Assembly (NCBI GenBank): GCA_947000775.1 | Contig: CAMQGK010000327.1 | Location: 930,001 to 994,000, forward strand | Origin: Pterois miles | Taxonomy: Eukaryota > Chordata > Actinopteri > Perciformes > Scorpaenidae | Length of the DNA stretch: 64,000 nt | Direction: 5' to 3' | Shown: piece after piece, positions 1-15,700 of the stretch | Layout: every line of letters starts with the position of its first letter | Numbering within the stretch: the first letter of the stretch is position 1 | Notes under the pieces: model-generated | Databases searched by the model: none | What the model was told of the DNA's origin: nothing | What the model saw: only the letters and a program-made list of their open reading frames with translations | Made by a program: the position numbers and the translations under genes

Positions 1-1190
1 TAAAGATATCATTGCGTTTGACTCCAATTAGAAGCCCAGATAGCATCGTTGAAGCAGAATAGAGCTCCGCTGCCATGAACTCAGAAGCTTTTGACTGGCT
101 GGTGAACGGTCAGATGCGATTCATGAGACTGAGGATGATTCTCTGATTGCTGTAATTGGTTCTTCAGAGTTCTTCAATCCAAAGAAAAAACCTTAAAAGT
201 TTTTCAGGGAATTCTTGTGAAGTTCATGACAGCAGGAGTTGTTGGAAACTTCTAAGTTTCTTTTAACTTCTCTTCGGTGAAGACGCAATAACAGACTGAT
301 CCCCCTGAAGTGTTTCCATCAAGAAGTTCCTGGTATTTTAGTCCCAGGACTACATTTCAAGGAACTAAACGTTTTCTTCAGCCTATTATTGTTTGCATTT
401 CCATAGCGGTCTGAAGACCGGCAAAGATTAGGCAAATTAGTCCGCTTAAGTATGAAAAAGCAACGACATGTGACGAGGGCTGCTGGTTCCTGCAATCGAA
501 ACTTCTCAAAAGATTCCTTGTTCCAGGGGAAAGTTCCTGCGGTCAAAACAGGTCTTTACAGTCACTTTATCAGGCAAACACAAATATACGGTACTTTGGA
601 ACCGTTCGTCATGGACTCTAGTATGAAGGACTTTCTTTCCTTTCTCATGGAACATCATAAGCAAATAAATTCACAGTTGCGAACACAAAAGATTCGTACA
701 AAGAGCAAGCAGCAGTCGCCGTGCATGCACAAGTACCCACGTCTGTAAAAAGGTCAGCCACAAATCTATTCTGATTATATGTGCTGGTTTCTGGAGAATA
801 AACTCAATCATTTCTCGGTGCTGAATGTTGATTTGCATTGTTCAGGGCAATTTTGACATTTTAATAGCTGATCTATTTATATCTGTGTACACATGCACCA
901 CAGGTACTATACAGGATCAGACTTTTGGTGCAACAGGATATTACATGCTTTGTCAGACTGCAAGCAATGTTTGCCGTGGCAGATAATGTGGTGGGAACAG
1001 GGTTGAGGTGTTGTGGGTTTTCAAGGCTTTTGCAGTATTTATAGCTCTTCTTGGCTCATAATTTCCTTCTTGCGTTATCTTTCTATCTACCCTTTTCCAT
1101 CCTCTCTTTATTTTGTGTTTCTTCTCTCCTCTTTCTGGAAATGAAAATGAAAATGAAATTAGGATTCCAAGTAGCATTAGATACATATCA
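1..1190. other. No gene seen; dispersed-repeat-like sequence
   Basis: The part around 200-740 has the look of an old DNA-transposon remnant (gttcctggtattttagtccc, later aaagttcctgcggtc), but ends were not defined. Short open frames here lack homology or splice context. Confidence 0.4.
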
Positions 1191-1570
1191 GTGCTTCCCT
1201 CTCAAAGGTCAACACTTAAGCCTCGGTTATATTCCTAAGTTGTCGTGTACACGGACAGCTGCGGAGACCACGGACGCGTAGTGGTTCTGTTTGTCCTGTC
1301 CGCTTGGAGGACACGTTCCTCACATGTGCAGTAGATCACTACGCCACCTCTTGTCCAGGCAGGTCCACGCTGTCACAACAAGTGCTTCCCTCTCAAAGGT
1401 CAACACTTAAGCCTCGGTTATATTCCTAAGTTGTCGTGTACACGGACAGCTGCGGAGACCACGGACGCGTAGTGGTTCTGTTTGTCCTGTCCGCTTGGAG
1501 GACACGTTCCTCACATGTGCAGTAGATCACTACGCCACCTCTTGTCCAGGCAGGTCCACGCTGTCACAAC
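1191..1570. repeat. 191-bp near-perfect tandem duplication
   Basis: The stretch 1191-1381 is repeated at 1382-1570 with almost no differences. Both copies start gtgcttccctctcaaaggtc and end in ctgtcacaaca. A diverged third piece (cacttaagctttggttata) appears at 1682-1700. The near identity implies a recent duplication or an assembly artefact. Confidence 0.9.
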
Positions 1571-1833
1571 AAATTGCCAGTACACAGACGTCCGGACAGA
1601 GACCTAGCGCAGACTCTTGCGTACTTGCAGATGCGCAAAGTATAACTTCAGCTTTTGCAGGACACGAACAGGACATCGCAGCACTTAAGCTTTGGTTATA
1701 CTTTCCTCACGGACATGAGCTGATGTGGGATGGTGACGAGGAAACGTGGATCTCTTATACTGAATGCGGGTTTCTCCTCACAGCCAACAGACATCCTCAA
1801 AGTTCTCCATTTTCTTCGCCCATCCTGATATAG

Positions 1834-3300
1834 TTAAATTAACTTGGATGTGCACGGAGAGGCGAAAAACCTGCCGCACATGAACCCCTGCAAAGGGATT
1901 TGTCTGATGATGTGACGGCACTCTGGCCATGCAAACACTCGTGACCCTTGTGGCAAGCATAAATCAAGCGTATAGTCTGCTATGCATAGCCCTTGTATTG
2001 ATACTTGTCATCAGAGTATCCGAGGAGGCAGACAGAATAGCTATTTCTGTTCTGTCTGGTTTTCACTGTATGTGTACATTTGTTTAGTTTTTGTCTCCTT
2101 GGTTCCTAAAAGTTTTACTTCTACAAACTGAATGTGAGTCTGGGTATTCGTGCCAGTTGGGAAACTTCCTCTTCCTCTCGCTGTCCATCATCTCTGTGGT
2201 CCTCTTGTCTCACTGAGTCTGTCTCAGCCACTCTCTCCCTTGCCCTCTACATGTGGCATTCATTGTTGGTGAGTGTGAGTGTTTGGGGGGAGCTGGGGGG
2301 TTGTAGCAGCTGCTCCTTCCTGCGCTGCACCTGTTCTTGTCTCATCAGTCAGGCGTTGATGGACTCCAGGCCTTACATGGACCCACCCCGACACTGGAAG
2401 TCTGACCCAGCCTGCCCCTTACCACATACACATACACTACATAATACAGTATATATACACTCAGGCCACTACTCATCTCAAAATGTCAGCTATTCAAACT
2501 ATGAGAGGGAACATAGTTTTCCTTTTGCTTCAACAGAAGTGCACCAACTTAACTTGCACCACTGCAGCTGCATTATTTGCAAATGGCAATAACATGCAGT
2601 AGTTTTAACGACATTAGCAAACACCACCTTCTTTCACACGCTGAAAAGCCACTTTCTGTTTATTTTTCCAGCTGGCCCTCTTGGGTATGTTTTTGAGATG
2701 GATCGCGTTTGTCTCATGAAATGAAATGAATGACCTGAGGAGTGTTCCCATCTAGCAGGGCAGGCAGACTGATGTGAGAAAGGCCCCTAAACAGGAGATT
2801 TGAGTCGGCTCCATATGCCATATTAACAGGCCATTATCAGTGTGGGAGAGCTGAGGGCACCCTGCCACGCCCCGCTGCCACAACTATACTGACATACACA
2901 GAGCCTTTGGCTCCTGTGAGTCGGTCACATTGTGTCTGTGGCGATAGGAACCATCACAACTTGTGGCGGGAGTGAAGCCACATTTATACTTGTGGGTATG
3001 CTTTTATAGCTCAGCAATTCATTTCACTCTTTAGCTCTTTAGTAACGCTGCTGCTATGCAGCAAAGTAACTGTGTTTACATGCTTTCATTTGTGCAGTGC
3101 ATCACTTCATGAGATCACAATATGTCTACTGTTGATGAAAATGTGAAGGTTACTTCCTTGGTAGTGTCTTCTTCACGCTCAGCAGTCTGCACTGGCATCT
3201 GAAACTTGCAATAGAAAACATAAGTAAAGCTGAAATGATTTGTTGATCTAAAGAAACTATTTTTGTATTGGTCCAGTTTTTCAAATGTGAGGTTTTGCTG
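1834..3300. other. No gene seen
   Basis: AT-balanced non-coding sequence. I see no splice-flanked open frames and no recognisable repeat with defined ends. Confidence 0.5.
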
Positions 3301-3339
3301 CTTTTTCCCTGTCTTATATGATAATATAAAATAATAATA

Positions 3340-4350
3340 TATAACCATAGACTGTAAGTAAGAAGTGGATGTAGTCACCATGAGGTCAATTATTTGTAGA
3401 TTGCTGTTTTGAAGCCTCCAGTTTGGCATTTTGGCCCTTGCCATCTTGGCTTTTTGCCATTGCCATGTTGGTTATTTGCCACCAGAGCTGACATGAGAGG
3501 GTGGTGCTAAGTACAACCGAACGCTGAATAAAACATTTTAGGTGACGGAAAAGTTACAGTCAACTTTCATTAACTGAAAATACACAGAGAGCTTTAAGAC
3601 GAAAACACAGACAACTCGCAGACTGGACAACGCTGTGGCAGCGACCTGTCAATCACAAGGTGGCCACGTCATAAAGCATCCCCTGCTTTATGGTCTATTT
3701 GACTCTAAATAGACCCATAATTTACTAAATGAACATCATGCTGTATTGAAGAAGACTTGAAACTAGTGATTGAGACCATAAACTCATGTTATTATTGGCC
3801 CAAAGCTAATGTGGGCGGGTGTAATGGACACAATATGCTTATTTTATTGGTGTAAACGGTCTCCATCTGGAGATATGCACTTTTTAATGATACACCATTT
3901 TATAATTTATAGCTAATTATTTTGCAGACCCCCTTACAGAGTCCCACGGACCTCTGGTGGTCCCTAGATCCTACTTTGAGAATCACTGCCCTAAAGCATC
4001 CCCTGCTTTATGGTCTATTTGACTCTAAATGGGACCATAATTTACTAAATGAACATCATGCTGTTTGAATAAGACTTGAAATTAGTGATTGAGACCATAA
4101 ACTCATGTTTACAATGTTTACTGAGGTAATAAATCTAGTGAGAAGTAGGCTCATTTTCTCATAGACTTTTATACAATCAGACTTCTTTTTGCAACCAGAG
4201 GAGTCGCCCCCTGCTGGTGATTAGAAAGAACACAAGTGCAAGAAATGCTCCTCAGCATTGGCTTCACTTTTCAGACCTGGAGGTTGCCCCCTAGATAACA
4301 TCTTTTGGTTCTGGAGTTGTGGTCAGATAAAACAAACAATTTGAAGACAA
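3340..4350. repeat. Composite dispersed repeat with internal direct duplication
   Basis: It begins atagactgtaagtaagaagt, a motif I know from abundant fish repeats. It contains two copies of one block, 3672-3808 and 3993-4108, each starting aaagcatcccctgctttatg. The DNA between them (3809-3992) looks like an insertion or an unequal-exchange product. Confidence 0.6.
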
Positions 4351-4833
4351 TTTTGACTATTTTCTTACGCTAGACTAAATTAATTTATTAACAGAGAAAA
4401 TAATCAAATGTAATGAAAAAAGCCACAAGTTGCCACCCAAGATGTCATAGATGTAGTGACGTTTTTTAAGGAGGTGCACATTAGCTCTGGTCTAGCAGCA
4501 GAGCCTGTGTACTGCATATAGCCCTCTGCAGCTACATCATAAGTCCTCATATTAAGTATAAATATAGCTAGAGATGTCAGCTGTGTTGAAAGAGGTTGAG
4601 AAACACACTGGAAGAGGTGCTGATCAGTGGAAAGTAATGGATAAAAATGAGGAAGTTACTGTTACATGTGTTTTTATTATTATAAGTAGTATTTTTTTTT
4701 GACGTCCGCATACTGAAGGTGACTCACATCTCTTGACATTGAGGTTGTCTCCTGCAGCAGGACGCTGTTTGCTTTGCCAACATTCAAACACACTAATCCT
4801 GTTAGAGGCCAAGGATGTTTTGGACCACAAACA

Positions 4834-6890
<2,057 letters not shown>

Positions 6891-6957
6891 TATAAAAGGA
6901 CCCATTGTGCTCATTTTCAGGTGCATACTTGTATTTTGGGTTTCTACTACAACACAC

Positions 6958-7550
6958 TGGGCTGTCAATCACGATGAATCCCATGATTGTTCATGATTAA
7001 TCACAAATCAATTACACATTTTTATCTGTTCACAGTTTAGGTTAAAGGGAGATTTGTCAAGTATTTAATACTAATAATTATCAACATGGGAGTGGACAAA
7101 TATGTTGCTTTATGCAAATGTATGTATACATTTACTATTGAAATCAATTAACAAAACAAGTCAGACAACAGACTTGACTATGACTTGTGCCAGACTGTAT
7201 GTGATTGTCATAAAGTGGGCAAGTCTGTAAAGGGGAAACTGGTTGATACCCATCGGACTATTTACATTCACATATCTGGACGTCAGAGGTCACGGGACTC
7301 CTTTGAAATTAACTATGACAGTTTTTAACAGTTTGCAGTGTTATATATCCTCTTCTGCAACAAGCTAGTATGAATGGTTGGTCCCAGTGGATTCCTTAGG
7401 TTTAGGTAGTTTCATGTGATGCCAGTATCTTCACTCTAGCTTTAAAACTGAGCCGGCTACAACCGCCGAAAGATCGATTGCGTGAAAGAAATTAGTGGTG
7501 TTCAAACGAATTTGTGTTAACACGATACTATCATATTAACTTTGCCCAAG
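6958..7550 (-). mobile_element. 'agggctgtca' TIR element, nested copy
   Basis: It starts gggctgtcaatcacgatg and ends ttaacacgatactatcat then ttaacttt. It shares the block gtcataaagtgggcaagtct with 63600-63640 and, inverted, with 16815-16850 and 43220-43250. This is a non-autonomous DNA element with no coding capacity. Confidence 0.7.
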
Positions 7551-7899
7551 TTTACATGCTTTAAAGTAAAAAGATATGCTTTATTTTAAAAAGCCCAGTC
7601 TGCTCTGATTGGTCAGCTGGCCCACTCTGTTGTGATTGGTCAGCCGAACCAAACCCTTCGGACTCTGCACCAGCTCCGCTCTAACTACCTTTGTTTGTGC
7701 CAAACTAGCTGCTAGGCAGGTATTGCGCAAATGTGTAACTTTGTGACATCACCATGTTACGGATTAAAAGGCAGGCCTTAAAGAGAGGCGTTTCAGGCAC
7801 TTCAGGATCAGTGTTCCTCTGGTGGAGAGTAACTCCCTTTGGAGTGGACTTTAGGGTTTGCAACTTTGCAGACATGCACATACGTACAGGTACATACAT

Positions 7900-8080
7900 G
7901 AAATTTGACCTCCCATCTTAAGTGTTTTAGGAGCAAAGGGCTGCTGTAAGCGCCCGCTGAGTAACTTGGGGGTTCAGTGTCCACCTCAAGGACACTTTGA
8001 CATGTAGACTGTTGGAGCTAACTGCCAACCCTGTGGTTAAAGGACAACCGGTTCCACCGCTGAGCTACAGCCGCCCCTAA
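7900..8080 (-). mobile_element. tRNA-derived SINE fragment, family 2
   Basis: On the - strand it starts ggggcggctgtagctcagcg, a tRNA box A, followed by gtgtccttgaggtggacact. The same family occurs at 48590-48860 (gtgtccttgggccagatact). Confidence 0.6.
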
Positions 8081-8140
8081 AACTATATAACACACTAAAG
8101 GAAAGAGAAAATGCACAAAAGCGTAACAGGTCTTCTTGAA

Positions 8141-11016
8141 ACTGGAGATTCTTGTTTCATGTGTTTTCCAAAAAAAAAAAAAAAAAAAAGAAAGTTCAGA
8201 TCTGGGCTCTCTGTGCTTGTGCCAACAAGTCACTTGATTTAATGTGGTATGTGTGCAAGTGTGTATTTTTCCCATGCACCACTTAACGGGGACTCTTAAA
8301 TCCTGAGTCCCTGCCTAAAAGCGCAGCTCTTGGTTTACTCACACATTCTTGTACGTTTGCTCGTCTGGCTCGCTGTTTGTGTTGGCGCAGAAACAGAGGA
8401 GGATTTTCTTCTGGGCTACATCCCTCATACACACTCGCAACATGAGACTCAGTTTGTAAAACTAATGTTGTTTCACTTGAGAGCTACTGAGCTAATAGAA
8501 GAAAATATTTAGAGAGAGAGAGATACTGGATAGAGATGAAGAAAATGAGAGGCAGGATAAAAATAGAGACAAGGGAAGTGAAATGAGGAACAGTGGAGAG
8601 GACATGAGATCTTTTCATTAATGTCAACGCTTCACTGACCCTTGACCTCCATGTGGTTCGTGGGTCATGGTGAATCACAGCATCTGACCCTGGTGGAATG
8701 TGTCTCACTAACACTCAGCTCTCATTATTTCCTTCCTTCTTTCCCTTCCATCCATCCTTCGCTCTCTTTCTTCCTTACGGTGGAGTGATAACAAGGTGGC
8801 CGTCCCTCACCTCCTCTCGTCTGTCTTTCGGCGTTTCTTTCAGCAAACGCTCTATCATCTTCTGCCTGTCTGTGTTTCTCTGCCCTGTTATTAAAACTAG
8901 CCCCATCAAGCAGCTCTGATTCCCAGAAGTTCAGCATCCTCCCCTCTCCCGGCAAGTTTCTCACAACAAATCAATTATTTAAGTGTAGATTTTGTAGTCC
9001 AGAAATTGATGACATGATTAATTTATGCTATCATACAGAGTGGGGATGGGTTGTTCATAAGCAACACATATGTCCACAATATGAATATTAGTGTGGATGT
9101 CTGGCTTTTTAATGGTACTTAAGTTAATGTTTGGATGTTTACAGAGTGGTTGTTTACTGCTGCATCCCTGATGCATCCGTTATTTACTTTATAAACCCAT
9201 TTTGCAAGATGTAGTTTATTTTTGTGAATCTTTTCATGCAAGCCTGCCGAAGTGTACGTGCACAGCAAACTGCATAGACTATGAGATAAGCCACCATATT
9301 ATGATAACTTTCTTTATTGATTTGATAGTCAATGATTCAACATAGCCTCACACAACAGTTGTATGACATCTTATGAAAAGGTATTCCTCTCTTTTCATGC
9401 GCTTTCTTATGAATGTCCAGCAACACATGACGCATGTGTCAGTTTCCACTTTTGCAAACAGTATTTTCAAAATAAACTTCCATCTTCACAGGAGGATACT
9501 GCAATATTGAAAAGATATCTAATAGCAGTTGTTTTGACTGATATTACAATTGCGATATGATTAGTGATATTAGAGGGTATGATCATTTTAACATCATTGT
9601 ATTCATTTTCATTGAAAAACATATATACATATTGCATATTGTGTTTTTGCAGGGATCTGTACCAAACAATGGTGTTTTCTTGAATCTGTAGAATATGATA
9701 TGAAGGCCAGATGTCTCTGCAGAACGACAATAATTCATTTAAAATGGTATTTTGACACCCATTTTGCTTTTAACAAGTATTGCACCTTCTGCGATTTGAA
9801 AATTTCACTTGGCAATATTGTGATTTTGATATAATTTCTATATTTTTAATTTGTGCAGCCCTACTTCACAGGAAACAATTTGGTTATGTTAAGGCTACAA
9901 AACTACTAAGTTAGGTTTAGGAAAAGATTGTGGTTAGGGTTAAAATTTCTTAGAAAGTGGCGTAAATTAAGTACGGAAGTTGCGTCACAAATCAACACTG
10001 ACCTCTGGTTTCACATGGGATGCGAACACCGGTCTCCAGACCCACCCATCCACCCCGACCTCCTGCCTGCACAGCATCTGTCGCTCTTCATACTTCCTGG
10101 TTCACTGTTTTGTGGATTACATCCAAACTGTGGGAGCAAAACAAAAATAAACAAAATCACAGTGTCTTATAGGTGTGAACGGAGAACTGCCTGAAAGATT
10201 GCAAAATTGGCAGTTTTTCACCCCAGTCTCTTAAACAACATTGTCCTGTCTTCCCACACATTGGAGCCTCCCACTCACAACACAGCGGACTCCACCACCT
10301 TCATGTGTTACTGTACGATATAGATTTATGGCACTATATGTTCTGCAGTGACTTCATTAGCAGAAATGGAGCTCCTTCCCTTCCTCCAGCTCTCCCTCTT
10401 TTCCCCACCTCCCCTCTCTGTAATGCAATGTCACGTCGTTTCTCCATAGCTAGGTAGTACAGAGCGTTATAGTGTTCCCTCCCTATCCCCACTGGAACCA
10501 GTTTGGGTCCATCTTGTGCCCTAGCTGCTACTCTCTCTCACTGATATATGGGACACTTTGTGCATCCTAATGTCTCTATTGAATGGAGGACTCTGACAGT
10601 GACGAGGGCCCTCTAGCTTCCCTCTGGGTCCCTCAACAGTTTTTACTGCTGTTGAGGGAATACTGATACTTGTCACAGCAAAAATATCTATAAAACTTCT
10701 CAAGACTCTGCTGCTACACAGTCCACTTCTTAGCCATTGATCCATGTGTTAGATATGTTGCAAACACACCTAGTTTTGCGAATGTATCATAGTGTTTTTA
10801 TTATTTCCTCCTGTCCCTCTTCCAGATGCAATATACAGTACTGAACCTGTACTGTGTTTGTCTGTTTGAACAATACCAATGCTTTCATGCCATACTTTTC
10901 ATATACCAGCCTGTCATGTTTGGTATTGATGCAACATGTCAACACGTCACTACCAGCTCTTCTTGCTTCCTATGCTTGACTCATTAATTATATTCTTTGT
11001 GTGTTTCTCTCTGCAG
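8141..11016. other. MCAM intron 1 or upstream; no exon found
   Basis: There is an A-run at 8170-8188 and otherwise AT-rich DNA. Frames at 8330-8512 and 10521-10745 lack start or splice support. The 10380-10730 stretch is repeat-poor and could be regulatory, but I see nothing specific. Confidence 0.4.
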
Positions 11017-11144
11017 CTTGTTGCTGGGCTGTGACCGTGAACGTGGCTCCTAAAGTGGAGGTGTTGAAAGGAGAGACTGCCAAACTGCCCTGCACACACA
11101 CTGACTTACCGCCATCAAGCAAAACTGTTGTTGAGTGGTACATT
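11017..11144 (+). CDS. mcam: MCAM exon 2: end of signal peptide and first half of Ig V domain 1
   Basis: Acceptor ctctctgcag, donor gtaagt. The first two bases complete a codon begun in exon 1 (phase 1), and the exon ends in phase 0. It encodes residues 1-42: CCWAVTVNVAPKVEV, which reads as the end of a signal peptide plus the mature N-terminus, then the first Ig cysteine in KLPC and the core tryptophan in VEWYI. No in-frame start codon lies in this exon, so exon 1 must supply it. Confidence 0.9.
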
Positions 11145-12300
11145 GTAAGTAATTTCCAGATATCAGTGTTCTTTATCTGAATAATTTTAAACAGGAAAAA
11201 GCATTTTTTGGCAGTGAACGTTGTACTTATTGCTGTTTCTTGGTCTTATTTCTCCTTCTTCCACCCTCTTTCTAAACCTCCTGTCCCATCCATACATCCA
11301 GGAGGAGCATGGAACCAGGAAACGCGTTGCTTTCTCCCAGGGCGGCGAGGGGAAAAGCGATGACGGCACCCCTCTGACTGGGCGGGTCTCTATCGGAGAC
11401 GACTTCACCTTGACCATCACCTCGGTTCAACCCTCCGACGAGCTCGTCTTCTTCTGCCAGGTCACCGCTGGCCCCGCCGGGGTTGGAGATGCCTCCACTA
11501 TGCTCAAAGTCTTCTGTGAGTCGTCCGGCGCCCTTTGGCCTTTTTATATGACCTCAATGTGACCTTACCACCTCCCACTCCCCTCACTTTCCCATCAGTT
11601 GTTGATGTGTGGAATTTATGACTTGTTACTGTCACTCCCACTGAAGGTTTATTGCTTTAATCAGATCTGTGTGTGTGTTCATGCATACTTTCATTTAGAG
11701 GCGGCTTAATTGTACCTAATGCATTTTGCGGATTGCATTTCGCACATACCGTACTCTTTAGTAACTCCATGCAACCTCTTTATGTAATCTCTATATAGTT
11801 TCATGAAGCGTGATTTGTCACAATCGTCTACATGTGTCAAGAATAGAGCAAACTAATATTTTATCATCATGTGGAAGACCTTAGAAGCTTTTTCACTGCC
11901 TGCGGTTACCAATTCCCTTTGATAAGTTCTCCAGAGGTCAATTAACCACAATCTAATCACTCTTGACACAATTGATGAATAGTTCAATCACACCTGTCAT
12001 GTCTCATATATCTCACCTCAATAACGGTCCAGATTTATCACCAGGGCGCTGAGGGCTAACCCCTGCTGTGGGCCGCCGTGTCCTTTCCCCTCCCACGGCA
12101 ACCCCCGAGCAGACATCAATCATACTTTTAGCATTTAGTGGCCTGAACAAACTGAATACCATTCATTTGCATTTTGGATTGGACTGATCAATCACTCAAC
12201 ATAGGGAGGATTTGTGTGGGCAGAAGAGCAAAACAACCCTTTCTTTAGTCTTCCACTTGAGAAAAAAAGAGCTTACAAGTTAACCATTAACATTTATGCA

Positions 12301-12331
<31 letters not shown>

Positions 12332-12703
12332 GCTGAGGTTTAAAGCAATCTCATAAAATAAGCTATTAATTGTAGATGGGCCGGTCAGTGGTAGACAATA
12401 CCTCAATGCTTTGCTATTTGACAAAGGCTTTTAGATGTGCTTAATGCCCACAGTTGTAAGAAGATAAGATAAGATAAGATAAGATAAGATATTCTTTTAT
12501 TATTCCCACAGGGGGGGAAAACACTGTGGGACTAAAAAATGTAAGAACCAGCCTGCCTCACAAACCAGCAGTTATTCTTTGTCCACATCTGACCACTTGA
12601 CTCACTGGGAGGATGAATTATAGTGTCTGTCCTGCCTTAACTTAATAGGACTGAGTTATGAGGTCTCCTGAGAGTTAGCAGTGATAGCCTGGTTTCTCGC
12701 TCA

Positions 12704-12734
<31 letters not shown>

Positions 12735-15700
12735 GGGAGGCCTACAGTAGAGAGTAAACAGCAAAAACACTATAACAGAATAAAAACAACCCTGCCTGTA
12801 TGTCTCTTCTGCTCTTTTAACTCTCTTAACATTTAAATGACCTATTGTACGCTAAAAAGCTTTATTCGGCTGAATGTAAGAGACTGCAAATGAGAGTTTT
12901 AGTCCTCATTGTGCTAAATGTAAATCTAAATTACAGTGCGCGCATACGGCTGCACAGTATGTGGAAAGGGAATGGCTATAGAAATGCTTCAGTAGTTTTG
13001 GCAACAAAACGGACTGAACACAAAGACTCGAGTGAGTGAGACAGAGAGGAATACCCATCTACTGTTTATTTTTATAAGCAGTCAACAGCTGCAGGCGGTG
13101 ATAAGATGACCTTGCATGTGAACAAGTGAGCTAGGGAATAAAGCAAGAGGGAATACTCACACCTGTGGTTGTGAGCCAGAGAGGGGGGAGTGCTTTTTTT
13201 GTTATTTGACCCTTATCAGCTCATGTGAACCAGGTCACACTGGCATAATGTGAAGCAAGATATTTACTGCTTGACTTAATTAACAAGGTCAGCAGGCATG
13301 CGGAAGTGGTGTGAGTGTGTGTCTATGCGAAAGGTTTCCCTTCCAGTAAATCATAATGATATAATAATAATGATTCCTTTTTTCTGTCTCAGTTGCTCCT
13401 GAGAAGCCAGAACTCACAAAGCCGTCAAGTCAGGCTATTTCTGTGGGGGAGACTACCAGCTCTGAGGTGTGTATGTAGTTTCTATAGTTATGTGTGCATC
13501 CTGTGTGTGAGTTTCTGATTTAATATAAACACAAACGCACATATTCCTTTGTCTCACCTGCATTTGTCCATCAGATTGGTACCTGTATATCGATGAACGG
13601 ACATCCTCAACCAAGAATTATCTGGTTCAAAGATGACCAGCCCCTAGCTGAGGTCAAGGACAGGACAGAGAGTATGTGTCATCATTTCATCAACAAATAC
13701 TTAGTCTGAGGCCCTGTTCAGACCTGGCATTTGAATGCATCTCCACATGCATCTTGAGTGGCCACTTGTGATCCGATCTCACTTCCCTGTAATACACACA
13801 TAATACAGCAGACATAATATTTGAGAAATGGCAGTCGTAATATCATACATATTCATGAATGTGGGTACATTTTATTAACATTTTAACATAAAAATAAAAG
13901 GTTATTGTACTGGCGGTCCCCTGGACGGGTGTCAGCTCCGTGCAAAGCAGCAGAACAAAAACACAGACACATCTCCGACAATGATAATAATGCACTTTGC
14001 ATGCCTAGTCTGATAGTCTGTAGTTTATGTATCCTATAGATCAGATATATTTACAGGTGTACCAACAGAATACAGTAGAGGACAGAGGCTGTTTTCATGC
14101 TGCGAGGCTCGCGCCCACGGGTCTATTCAGCTGATGATCCCAGTTGAGTAGGTGGTTCTTAATGTGGCCCAGGACACCTCTGAATGTGGTCTCAGAGATC
14201 CGATCTCAACGCGTCTTCAACACGTCTTGAGTGCATTCACACCTGTACTTAGAGCTGTCCACTTGTGCTCCAGTCACTGAGGATGCATGTTTATACCAGG
14301 TCTGAAGAGGGCTTTATATCACATGCTGTGCAAACCAGGAGATAATCTGTAATCCTTCCCTACTATCTGTCAGAGACCAATATGAAATCCTCGGTGGTGA
14401 AGGAGGCCTCCGGTCTCTACACCATCAAGAGCACCCTGTTCATGCAGCCCAAAAAGGCCGATAAGGACTCTGTGTTCCAGTGCACCGTGGAGTACAGCAT
14501 GCCAGGAGACCAGATCAAACAGAAGAAGTCCGACACCATCACCATCAACCTCAACTGTGAGTGGAGGGTCGAGAGTTTTTATGAGTGAGCTTTAGGTGGA
14601 TTTTGTCACTTTTGGTCAGAGCCAGGCTGGCTATTTCCCCCTTTTCCAGTCTAAGCTGCCCAGCTGCTGGCTGTAGCCTTATATATGCTGGATAGACATG
14701 AGTGGTAACGATTTTCTCTCCGCAATAAACTGAAAAGGCACACACAAGTGCAGAATTAAGTAAAGGCACATAAAGAACAATTTGCCTCCTTGTTTGTGCA
14801 GTTTCAGCTTTGCAGTAAGCTCGTCTTTTCAACAGTAAATCATAGAATTAAAAGAGTTAGAGCTTTAATGGAGTCCATTCAGGAGGCTCATATCCAATTC
14901 AGTTCTTCACAGTTCATCCGTTACTTCAATGTTATCCCTACTACTCTCCCTAATTTGATCTTATCACACACACTAACCTAGAAATAACATGGAACAGGTT
15001 TAACAGGCTACAAAATGGGCTTAACTGAGTAAGTGCATTAGTAGTGTTTTGTACTTCTAAAAATCCCTAAAATTATCCATTCTACTGAGTATGGTCGTTT
15101 TAGCAGCCTTAACTGCTTACAATGTTTCACAGTTTACCATGTCCACCAACTTAGTTCTGTTTGTATGCTAATATTTGCTGCAGGAATGAGTCTGAAAATG
15201 CAGAAATGTGTTTGCATTTTAGGACTTCTGGTTCCTTCGTCTCAAAGTCAATGGTGTTTTAGTTAGATGCCTGAAATAAGGTCTCTGGTTAGCACAAGCT
15301 CAAGAGATTTTATATATACTATGTATATTATGAATTTTGAAGTGTGTCTTTATAGCAAGCGATTAAATGATGCTACTAAATGCATCAGCATCTGTATGTA
15401 TATATACGCACACATACACACACACATTAGTGGTGATGTCGTGAACTCATGCGACTGTGCTGTATTTTGTTTATAGCCTAACGTCAGTTTTTTTACTTCT
15501 GCCGATTGCATTTTTGCTTCAAAAATCATAAAAGTGGTTTGCATTTGCGAAGATTATGTTGTTGAACAGAGATTATTTTCTGCATTAATCCAAAATCCAA
15601 AGGAAATATGTCATATTTCCTTTACAGAAATATGTCATCCCTGCAATAATTACAAACTGCAACTGAGCCTGATAGGAATGCCGCTAGTTTTGCAGGTATT

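Larger units (their letters stand above)
6891..8141 (-). mobile_element. MITE of the 'ttaaagaggacctat' family, split by two nested insertions
   Basis: Pieces 6891-6957, 7551-7900 and 8081-8140 together match, in inverted orientation, the intact copy at 17996-18493. Shared stretches include the end (gaccYattgtgctcattttc), the middle (gagcggagctgcag type region near 7670) and the other end (taacacactaaaggaaag). The gaps hold another DNA element (6958-7550) and a SINE (about 7900-8080). Summed length about 477 bp against about 497 bp for the intact copy. Confidence 0.75.

Noticed and set aside
452..748. 98-residue frame starting MKKQRH
   Set aside because: No recognisable domain; the surrounding sequence looks like a decayed DNA element.
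1495..1833. 112-residue open frame
   Set aside because: It starts inside the 191-bp tandem repeat and has no homology, splice sites or coding bias that I can see.
2134..2592. 152-residue Ser/Cys-rich frame with an internal ATG followed by a gtgagt donor
   Set aside because: The donor is in phase 0, not the phase 1 needed to join MCAM exon 2; no other support.
8321..8512. Hydrophobic leader-like frame, a possible MCAM exon 1
   Set aside because: No ATG lies between the upstream stop (8297) and the hydrophobic part, and no phase-1 donor follows it.
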